A DNA stretch of 64,000 nt from Terrabacter terrigena. GTDB taxonomy: Bacteria; Actinomycetota; Actinomycetes; Actinomycetales; Dermatophilaceae. This document shows positions 57,734 through 64,000 of the stretch, piece by piece. Every line of letters begins with the position of its first letter. The first letter of the stretch is position 1. The DNA lies in the NCBI RefSeq assembly GCF_042676085.1, contig NZ_JBHTKH010000004.1:280174-344173 (forward strand). Reading direction: 5' to 3'. A program made the position numbers and the translations under genes. The notes under the pieces were generated by a model. That model was given only the letters and a program-made list of their open reading frames with translations, did no database searches and was not told where the DNA came from.

Positions 57734-59802
57734 CATGTACCTGAGATTGATGCCTTGGTTCAGTTGAGGGCTGACGGGTTGGCGTCAGATGATGCTTGAC
57801 ACTTTCTAGGCACTGCGGCCGGTGTGGCCGTAGGCCTTGTGTCGTGTCACCTCCTGGGTGTTGGTGCGCGGGACGGTCTTGATGATGGTGTCGTGCTCGT
57901 CGAGGATCCGGAAGCGGCGCTGGTCGACCTCGACGGTCACGATGGTGCCGGCGTGGGGCAGGCCGACGTGGACGCGTTGCCGGCAGACCTGGATCCCGCC
58001 ACGGCACGACACCCGGCGCTGAACGCGGGGCGGGTCCTGTGCGACGGTCGGGGCGGGCCCGGCGAGGCGGGCACCGCGGAGCCTGCCGCGGGCCTCGGGC
58101 TCAAGCGGTGAGGGCAGGGTCCGCCACAGTAGCCCGTCGAGCACGACGTGGATCAGGTGCTCCTCGAGGCGAAGGGTGACTCGCTGCCCGGCGAGGGCCG
58201 ACCCGACCTGGAGGGTGTGCCCGCCCAGGGCCACGATCCCGACCGCGGTGACGGTGCGCTCGAGCTCGACGGCGGCGCCGGCGGCCAGCATCGCCACCGA
58301 CGGTGGTCCCGGCGGTGGTCCCGCCGGCCGCGCGCCGGCGTCGAGGAGCCGGGCCAGCTGCAGCTCGTTGAACCGCGAGGGCAGCGTCTTGACCCGCTGC
58401 CCATCGAGCATCACGTGCACGGTGGTGGTACTGATCCACAACCGGACCGCGCGACCGGCCAACGCCGGCCCGAACCAGAACTGTTGTGGCCGCACCGCCA
58501 GGTTGCCGCACTCGGGCACCACGCGGTCCACCTCCACCGCCAGCGCGGGACCCCACCCCGGCTCCCCGCGGCGGCCTGCCGGAGGGGTCAAGGTGGAGCG
58601 CCCCACGTCCGACCGACCTTGACCCCGACCAGGGCCGTCGCACACTGTCCCGGCGGGGCCCAGCCCCACCTCGACAGAGACCCCCGGCCCGACCACCGCC
58701 GGGACTGCGGAGAGCCCCGACGGCAGCCACACCGGCAGCAGGGCGCGCTGCGGCGCCGGGACCGGGCTGAACCTGACAGCCGGGGTCGCCATGTCCAGCG
58801 CCTGGTGCGGGCGTGCGGTGTTGTACTCGAGGCGGAACACATCGATCATCGCCTGCGCCGCCTGCAGGTCCGGGCACGGCCCGTGACCATCGAGACATTC
58901 CCGCTGCAGCGTCTGGTGCCAGCGCTCGATCTTCCCGGTGGTCGTCGGGTGCCGGAACGCGGTCAGCAGGTGCTCGATGCCGTTCTTGCGGCACATCCGG
59001 TCGAACAACACCTCCGCCGGCCGCGGCCGGTTGAACTTGCCCGTGAACTGCTTGCCGTTGTCGGTCAGCACCTGCTCCGGGCAGCCATACTCCTGCAGCG
59101 CGGCCGCGAACGCCGCGCACACCGCCCGCCCCGTCGCCCGGCGCACCACGCCGGCGATCACCACGAACCGGGAATGGTCATCGATCCCGGTCACCAGCTT
59201 CAGCTCGGTGCCGTCAGCGAGCCACACCTTCCCGGTGATGTCCAACTGCCACAACTGCATCGGCGCCGGCCGCTGCCACGGCGTGTACGACGAGCGAGGA
59301 CGACGACGGCCCCGCCCCGCCACCAGATGCTCACGCACCAGCACCCGGTACACCGTCGAGCGCGACGGCAACGGCACCACACCCCGGACCCCCAGCTCGT
59401 GCAGCAGCCGCCGCGGACCCCACCGTGGATGATCCCGCCGCAGCTGACAGATCAGCGCAGCCACCACCGCATCCACCTGCGCCGGATGTGAACGGGGCCG
59501 GTGCGAACGGTCCGCCAACCCCGGCAGCCCGCCCTCGGCATACCGCCGCAACCAGGCATGCACCGACTGACGCGAGACGCCGTACCGCTCGGCGACCTCG
59601 GCAACCGGGACCAACGACTCCAGCACCTCCATCACCGCGTGATAGCGCTGCTCCATGACGCTCAACTCCACAAGCACGGTCAGGCACCTCCCGCGAACGA
59701 CGTACCTCGCAGGCAGCCCCCGACCAAGGGCCACTGTCAAGCATCAACTGGAGCCAGAGTGTCAACCATCAACCGGAGCCGGGCATGTACCTGAGATTGA
59801 TG
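57734..59802. mobile_element. IS481-family insertion sequence
   Basis: A 19-bp direct repeat (catgtacctgagattgatg) flanks the element at 57734-57752 and 59784-59802. Inside it, GATGCTTGACA (57791-57801) and TGTCAAGCATC (59735-59745) form terminal-type inverted repeats close to the transposase. Extra TCAAGCATC copies at 57687 and 57710 suggest a relic of a second IS end. Exact IS boundaries cannot be fixed by eye. Confidence 0.7.
57806..59671 (-). CDS. IS481-family DDE transposase with long C-terminal extension
   Basis: The protein (621 residues from GTG 59671) has an HTH (VAEVAERYGVSRQSVHAWLRRYAEGG), an rve integrase core with DDE residues in LWQLDITGKVW, VLTDNGKQFTGK and TTGKIERWHQTLQRE, and RPHQALDMATP. 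Beyond about residue 320 there is an unusual 300-residue extension with two repeats of the type LAGRAVRLWISTTTVHVMLDGQRVKTLPS and LAGQRVTLRLEEHLIHVVLDGLLWRTLPS. TTG 59740 and ATG 59656 are other possible starts. Confidence 0.88.
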   Translation of the reverse strand: MELSVMEQRYHAVMEVLESLVPVAEVAERYGVSRQSVHAWLRRYAEGGLPGLADRSHRPRSHPAQVDAVVAALICQLRRDHPRWGPRRLLHELGVRGVVPLPSRSTVYRVLVREHLVAGRGRRRPRSSYTPWQRPAPMQLWQLDITGKVWLADGTELKLVTGIDDHSRFVVIAGVVRRATGRAVCAAFAAALQEYGCPEQVLTDNGKQFTGKFNRPRPAEVLFDRMCRKNGIEHLLTAFRHPTTTGKIERWHQTLQRECLDGHGPCPDLQAAQAMIDVFRLEYNTARPHQALDMATPAVRFSPVPAPQRALLPVWLPSGLSAVPAVVGPGVSVEVGLGPAGTVCDGPGRGQGRSDVGRSTLTPPAGRRGEPGWGPALAVEVDRVVPECGNLAVRPQQFWFGPALAGRAVRLWISTTTVHVMLDGQRVKTLPSRFNELQLARLLDAGARPAGPPPGPPSVAMLAAGAAVELERTVTAVGIVALGGHTLQVGSALAGQRVTLRLEEHLIHVVLDGLLWRTLPSPLEPEARGRLRGARLAGPAPTVAQDPPRVQRRVSCRGGIQVCRQRVHVGLPHAGTIVTVEVDQRRFRILDEHDTIIKTVPRTNTQEVTRHKAYGHTGRSA

Positions 59803-60340
59803 TCGTGAGGAGTTTCTGTACTGGCTCAAGCTGCGCCTCCGGCGCAGAAAAGCGCGGGGACCCGCGGCAGGGACCCCGCGCTGCGGGCGGCGCTGGCGCG
59901 CCGTCCTCGCGCACCCCGCCGCCCCCACGCTTTCACCAAGTCAGGGCGGCGCGCGCCCCGAGGCCACTCCCGACGGCAGGCTAGATGATCCGTCGTTGAG
60001 ACACATGCGCCTGGACGAGGGAAGCCCCAGCAGTCGCCGCTTCAGCCGAGCCCCATGGAGGACCACTGCCCAACTCGAGCACGACTTGCCGTCTACGGCC
60101 CGCCCGGCTGGGTCGGTCAAGCGCCTTCTGCGCGGCACCTTCTCGAGCGGCCAGGTGATGGTCGATGCGCAGACCCGCCTGGCTGGGGGAGCCACTCGCG
60201 TCACCCACCACTTTGCCCACCTATTTCGAGCCGAAGCGGCCAGCAGCCCGGGGAAGTGATGGCAGAGAATGAGGCCCCGAACACGCTCAGCGCCAACGAC
60301 TTTCGCGCAGACAACAAGGGCCACCAATAGGGCCAGACAC
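59803..60340. other. Degenerate interval between the IS and attR
   Basis: No intact gene is visible. A 9-bp stem AGCGCGGGG/CCCCGCGCT near 59850-59881 and a 29-bp relic of an integrase 3' end (60201-60229) are the recognisable items. The interval looks like decayed mobile DNA. Confidence 0.6.
60201..60229 (-). pseudogene. Relic of a second integrase 3' end
   Basis: Twenty-six of 29 bases match 49020-49048, the 3' end of int, and on minus encode E-I-G-G-Q-S-G-G-stop where int has E-K-G-G-Q-S-G-G-stop. Upstream codons are not similar, so only the tail of a related integrase gene is left. Confidence 0.7.
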
Positions 60341-60379
60341 AAACAGGTGGTTGGGGGTTCGAGTCCCCCCGCCAGCTCT
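60341..60379 (+). repeat. attR: Right attachment site
   Basis: The 39 bases are identical to 48939-48977. The rest of a tRNA is missing here, as expected when an element integrates into a tRNA 3' end and leaves the functional copy on one side. Confidence 0.92.
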
Positions 60380-60832
60380 GTGCTCAGCTGGCATAGTGCC
60401 CTGACCTGCGGTTACGTGGCCATGTCGCGGAGCGCTTCCTGTTGGCCAAGGTGACCAAAGATGGGCAGTGGCTCTGGCCAAGGACCAGGGTCGAGTACGA
60501 CTACGCCGGCAGTCACTTATGCGGGTGAAGTCACTAACGGCTCTGCCGTATGCGCCCCGGCACCGTGCACTCCACGGACTTCGGCCACCGCCTCCGGAAG
60601 CTGAACGCAGTTGGTGTGGCAGGACGCTCGTTCGTCCTGCCACGCCAGCAGCTTGACGCGAGGGCCTCCATGCGCTTCGGACACCGGGCCGCCCCTGGCC
60701 GCGCCCACGCCCGCACAGCGGTAGATTCGTACACCTAAATGGGCCAACGACACAATGGAGTCGTGACCGACCCACTCGCCGCTCGTGGCATCTCGTCGAG
60801 CCTGAAGTCGTAAAGTTCTCCGCGGCTCGGAG
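60380..60832. other. Gene-free accessory interval
   Basis: No gene is supported. A perfect 11-bp stem (60616-60626 with 60633-60643, loop ctcgtt) is present. At 60401-60420, 18 of 20 bases match 48978-48997, the sequence just inside the left att site, offset here by 21 extra bases. Confidence 0.6.
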
Positions 60833-61480
60833 TCACCGGCTGGCGATGGCGGTCTCTGCCTCACTCTTGCTGAGCAGGCGGCCGTTCAGCCCGCCGAACT
60901 GGTGGAGGTCGCCGAAGACCTCGATGCGGCCGGTGTCGTCCACTCCGCCGGCCCGGACTGCGTCCCAGCCGCCCCGGGTGATCAGATCGGCAACGGCCGC
61001 ACCGGCGGCATCGTCGTCGGTGGCGTAGTAGAACGCGACCTTCTCGCCGTTCTCTGTCTGCGTGGCGTCGAGGCTTTCAGCGCCAAGAGCGCCGAACGCC
61101 TTGACGTAGCGCGTGTCCGGAGGGAGCAGGGGCGCGAGCTGTTGGCCGGCCGAGACACCCTCGGGGTTGAGGCTCTTGAAGCCGTCACCGTCGGGGGCGA
61201 TGTTGTTCGAGGGGTCAACGACGATCTTGCCGGTGAGCGCGTCGGTGTTGTCGGCGATCAGCTGCTTGGTCGTGTCGAACCACGTCGCGAAGACAACGAT
61301 GTCGGCGTTCGCGATGGCGTCGTTGACGTCGGCAGCCCGGACACCGGAACCGATCTGCTGTGCTGCCTGCTGGGCGCTCTCCGGGTCGCTTGCGGCGACC
61401 ACGACGTCCTCGCCACCCTCGGCGAGGCGGCGTGCGACGCGAGAGCCGATATTTCCGGTTCCGATGATGGCAACAGCCAT
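60833..61480 (-). CDS. NADPH-dependent F420 reductase-like oxidoreductase
   Basis: The 215-residue protein has a Rossmann start MAVAIIGTGNIGSRVARRLAEGGEDVVVAASDPE and the F420:NADP oxidoreductase (Fno) pattern ADIVVFATWF, VVDPSNNIAP, VKAFGALGAESL and a C-terminal GLNGRLLS. It probably uses NADP; whether F420 is a partner cannot be told. AAGGAGGCC precedes ATG 61480, a strong ribosome site unlike the leaderless core genes. Confidence 0.85.
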   Translation of the reverse strand: MAVAIIGTGNIGSRVARRLAEGGEDVVVAASDPESAQQAAQQIGSGVRAADVNDAIANADIVVFATWFDTTKQLIADNTDALTGKIVVDPSNNIAPDGDGFKSLNPEGVSAGQQLAPLLPPDTRYVKAFGALGAESLDATQTENGEKVAFYYATDDDAAGAAVADLITRGGWDAVRAGGVDDTGRIEVFGDLHQFGGLNGRLLSKSEAETAIASR

Positions 61481-61634
61481 GACGGCCTCCTTCTGATGGC
61501 GCATCCCTAGTCACTGTTAACCCATGGCTCCGCGGGCGCAGGGACTCTGCCAGTCAAACACCGTTCGGCGGGGGGATCAACGTGCGGCGTTGGGATCGAC
61601 CGCGAGCTGACCGCACCGGTCACCCGGAGGCGTC

Positions 61635-61799
61635 ATTGCAAGAACATTCGCGCTCGCAGGTCGTTCGGTCGACAGGGTCGGGTACGGTGCGATGCGCCTG
61701 AGAGCCCACCCTCCCGACTTCCGCGACGCGGTCCTGGTGCTGCGAGGCACCGTCGAGCTCGGCGTCAACCACATCGACACCAGCGACTACGACGGGTAG
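61635..61799 (+). pseudogene. Truncated aldo/keto reductase
   Basis: Fifty-four codons read TFALAGRSVDRVGYGAMRL then VELGVNHIDTSDYDG and stop at TAG 61797-61799. This is the first two strands of the AKR barrel with catalytic Asp and Tyr, in a family of about 300 residues. GGAGG lies five bases before an ATT where a start would be expected. The gene is therefore a fragment with a damaged start and early stop. Confidence 0.75.
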
Positions 61800-62419
61800 T
61801 TCCGTCGACGCCTGGGACGGGACCGCGTCAACCGTCGGACAAGGACCGATACGCACTGGCGCACCGGGCGGCGGACCAGCCACGCACCTCATCACGGAGC
61901 AGTAGCGCGCGCTGATCTACAAGGTCGTGGCGGCATGAGCAAGAGTGTGCGTCTCCGTCGGACGTGTGACTGTGGCGGCGACCCAATCAGGAGGCTCGCC
62001 GTGTGGGCCGTTCGGCTGGAACCCAGTCGGCCTCACCGTGGAGGGCATGGCGGGAGCGAGCAGGCTGCCGTCCTGCCCACGAACCGTGATCACGACTTCC
62101 GTGGGCTTGGTTGAGGTCAGGCCGGTGTTTGGGACGAAGGCCGGCTCCGTCGTGCGAGTGGACGGCTCTGGGCATGAAGTATTTCGGCGAGGAGACTCTT
62201 GAGCTGGACGAGGCAGTTCTAACCACCAAGCCTGTTGCCGAAAGCGCAGAAAAGGGTTGCTCTGGTGATCCACCCGCCTGTCACCTGGCGTCGCAATGAC
62301 CCGTTTGCCTTTCGGACGGGCACCAACATTTCAAGTCCGATGAGGAGACGAACACGTGCTTTGCCGTCGGTCAATCCGGCGCTCCGTCCGCGGCAACCGA
62401 GTCCTCCGTGGAGCGCACA
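61800..62419. other. Gene-poor interval
   Basis: I see no supported gene. Short reading frames at 61917-62273 on minus and 61945-62202 on plus have no recognisable domains. The composition is mixed and the stretch looks like decayed coding sequence. Confidence 0.5.
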
Positions 62420-63028
62420 ATGGCCGACATGGACGACGAACCCGAGAGCACCCTCACCGACGAGGCACCACCGCGCCTTCGCCGGTCCGGACGACGATGG
62501 GTGCAGATCGTCATCGCTGTCACGGCCGCGCTCATCCCGGTTGTGGCCGCCATCATCCACGCCGGCACCAGTGGCTCACTCGAGCCAGGCGCCGGCGCGT
62601 CACCTACGCCGCCCACGCCAGGGACCGTCTATGGCTGGTTCGCGTACGCCGACCCCAACACGAAAAAGGGCACGGCCATCGGCACCCCGGTCGATGCGGT
62701 CGAACGCGCCGGGCTACGCCTGCCCGAACACGCCAGCATCGACAAGGTCGAGACACAGACCTACGCCGATGCGGCCGAGACCTACCTGTTCGTCTTCCAC
62801 GTCGACGCCGCGATCGCCGAAGCGTTCTGCACCCAGGACGGCCTCGAGGGCCCCCGCCCAGTCAGCGCCCTGCCAGCCGCCGTCGCCGAACAGATGGACT
62901 TCCCGACGATCACGCCAGGGTCCCGATGGTGCGGCGGCTCAGCCCCGACGAACCCGGCCTGGTCCCGCCACTTCCTCATCGGACCCGGCGACCCGGCCAC
63001 CGTCCACCTGTCGCTTCAGCGAAGCTGA
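62420..63028 (+). CDS. Unrecognised membrane-anchored protein
   Basis: The 202-residue protein has an acidic and then basic N-terminus, one membrane helix (about 28-47, QIVIAVTAALIPVVAAIIHA), a Pro/Thr linker and an extracytoplasmic domain of about 140 residues with two Cys (CTQDGLEG and RWCGG), which could form a disulfide. I do not recognise the family. ATG 62420 follows GGAG at seven bases; GTG 62408 and ATG 62429 are possible. Codon use with G/C at third positions supports it as real. Confidence 0.6.
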   Translation: MADMDDEPESTLTDEAPPRLRRSGRRWVQIVIAVTAALIPVVAAIIHAGTSGSLEPGAGASPTPPTPGTVYGWFAYADPNTKKGTAIGTPVDAVERAGLRLPEHASIDKVETQTYADAAETYLFVFHVDAAIAEAFCTQDGLEGPRPVSALPAAVAEQMDFPTITPGSRWCGGSAPTNPAWSRHFLIGPGDPATVHLSLQRS

Positions 63029-63258
63029 AGGTCAGGCGGCCGCCTTCGCGAGCATTGCTTCGAGCTCATGGTGGATCGGCCCGAAGCGGGCCCTGGTCGA
63101 CCCGGTCCTGGATGTAGCGGATCCCCTCCGTTGGGCAGTACGCCATCAGCGAGGCGTGGGTCCCCCCCAGCGCGGTTTTGCGTGCTGTGTCCGTGACGGA
63201 CCCAAAACGTGCGCGCGGCCCTATTGCAGCTCACTTCAGCGCGAATGATGCTGGGCGT

Positions 63259-63681
63259 GTGGTTTCGAGAGCCCGAACGGCACTCACGGCCGTTCCGCTC
63301 CTGGCCGCCGGCTTTGTCTTTCCAGCGTGCGAGCGCGCGGTCGAGTCGAGCGCCGCACCGCCACTCGTCGTCTCCGGGCAAGTTCTCTCGGCGACAGCTG
63401 CGGGCGCTGTGCTCACCGATGCAAGTGTCGAGAGCCGTGTCGCGGGGATTCCCACCGCTGGCTCTGCCGTGTTCATCAAACTGGTGCCGACGTGTACGGC
63501 GGGCGCGAACCTGACATTCGCTCCGGCGTCGAGCGCAGTGATCATCTCGAGGGCTACAGCCACAGACGGGAAGCTCATCGCGGTTGGCGTGTGCATGTCG
63601 TCAAAGGCAGTGGCGCGTGTCGTTCGGACGGATGGATCGACGTCGACTGTTGACTTGCGAGAGAGCGGCGTCACTTGCTGA
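63259..63681 (+). CDS. Unrecognised small exported protein
   Basis: The frame encodes about 140 residues from GTG 63259, with a short basic start and a hydrophobic stretch ending LLAAGFVFPAC, a possible lipoprotein signal with a poor lipobox. The mature part is beta-rich (LVVSGQVLSATAAGAVLTDASVESRVAG) with three further Cys. No family is recognised. GTG/TTG codons upstream from 63178 keep the frame open, so the start is uncertain. Confidence 0.45.
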   Translation: MVSRARTALTAVPLLAAGFVFPACERAVESSAAPPLVVSGQVLSATAAGAVLTDASVESRVAGIPTAGSAVFIKLVPTCTAGANLTFAPASSAVIISRATATDGKLIAVGVCMSSKAVARVVRTDGSTSTVDLRESGVTC

Positions 63682-64000
63682 ACGCGGCATGGATCCAGCG
63701 AGAACACATCGCGGCATGACCGGTAAACGCGTGATCCTGATGAGCGGGCGAGCGTAGCCGCCTCGGGCGGCACATTTGCCTGAATCCCGCGTGTCACCGT
63801 GATTGCACCCTCTGCGCTCCGTGGCACCCTCTGGACGTGCCCTCTCTTCCCAACCTGGACCGTGCGACCCGTCTGTTCTGGCGCGTTCGCGGACGCGCCG
63901 TCGACCTCTCGGGCGAGGACCAGGACAGCGTCCCGGGGCGTGGTGGGCTTTGAGGTGATCCTCGGTGCCTATTCGCCGCTGTCGATCGCGGCGATGGGTT
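63682..64000. other. Window end without an assigned gene
   Basis: A 38-codon frame from GTG 63838 to TGA 63954 (VPSLPNLDRATRLFWRVRGR) reads like the start of a protein that stops early. It may be a fragment or a short gene; nothing else is recognisable before the window ends. Confidence 0.35.

Larger units (their letters stand above)
48939..60379. mobile_element. Integrated element at tRNA-Thr (AICE-type replication/integration module with catabolic cargo)
   Basis: Exact 39-bp direct repeats of the tRNA-Thr 3' end bound 11.4 kb. From left it contains int, xis and a rolling-circle-type rep, all on minus in the pSAM2/AICE order. Then follow a FadR-type regulator, an MHS transporter, split transketolase, SDR and an IS481-family insertion. 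No FtsK/SpoIIIE-like Tra, no Spd proteins and no Pra/KorSA-like regulators are visible, so self-transfer looks lost or never present. Confidence 0.88.

Noticed and set aside
48939..60379. A prophage
   Set aside because: No capsid, terminase, portal or lysis genes occur; the rep-xis-int module is of the actinomycete integrative element type.
60287..60775. A 162-codon frame on minus crossing attR
   Set aside because: It reads through the tRNA-derived att core and a palindrome and shows no family; such frames over tRNA ends are artefacts.
1..64000. CRISPR array or rRNA operon
   Set aside because: No regularly spaced direct repeats and no conserved rRNA segments were seen anywhere in the window.

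Overview
The window is a high-GC actinobacterial chromosome segment with tightly packed genes. Two mycothiol genes (mshD, mshA), CarD, an HbhA-like Lys/Ala-rich protein, a GlnR-type orphan regulator, SenX3-RegX3 and many TAnnnT-initiated leaderless starts place it in the Actinomycetes. The gene content and the very frequent octamer CGGCATAC suggest Micrococcales, perhaps Intrasporangiaceae; the family is an inference from general impression, not a search.

Layout. 1-7.7 kb (mostly minus strand): the 5' part of pstS, a NUDIX/histidine-phosphatase fusion, ppk, mshD, then a secreted 5'-nucleotidase on plus and glnR on minus. 7.8-16 kb: ThiS/MoaD-like protein, membrane protein, DsrE, nitrobindin-like, YgfZ-like, BKACE, XRE regulator plus HbhA-like protein, asparaginase, Dtd, DUF2516 and a cupin. 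16-24.4 kb: MEDS/ATPase regulator, methyltransferase, mshA-ybjN, gpmA, phoU, senX3-regX3, lipoprotein. 24.7-32.2 kb: carD-ispD, SDR-ispF, cysS-rlmB, and a DsbA-like/VKOR oxidative-folding pair. 32.2-45 kb: DUF4032/Pr6Pr, a complete maltose/maltodextrin locus (divergent ATPase, malEFG, GH13, LacI) and otsBA. 45-48.9 kb: CBS protein, Ser/Thr kinase, a c-di-AMP riboswitch upstream of an Rpf-like LysM protein, and tRNA-Thr(TGT).

Phosphate control links the first third: 7+4 bp direct-repeat PHO boxes lie before pstS, ppk and in the phoU/senX3 interval, with a weaker one before the 5'-nucleotidase, and the candidate regulator RegX3 is encoded in the same window.

From 48.9 kb the character changes. 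A 39-bp exact duplication of the tRNA-Thr 3' end (48939-48977 and 60341-60379) bounds an 11.4-kb integrated element with int-xis-rep of the actinomycete AICE/pSAM2 type. No FtsK-like transfer gene is visible. In its place sits a FadR-regulated catabolic cassette: an MHS-family transporter, a two-subunit transketolase and an SDR dehydrogenase, followed by an IS481-family element. Fragments of a second related element surround the right att site. 60.4-64 kb is sparse accessory DNA with an F420/NADP-oxidoreductase-like gene, a truncated aldo/keto reductase and two unrecognised exported or membrane proteins. The octamer CGGCATAC, common in the first 48.9 kb, almost disappears here.
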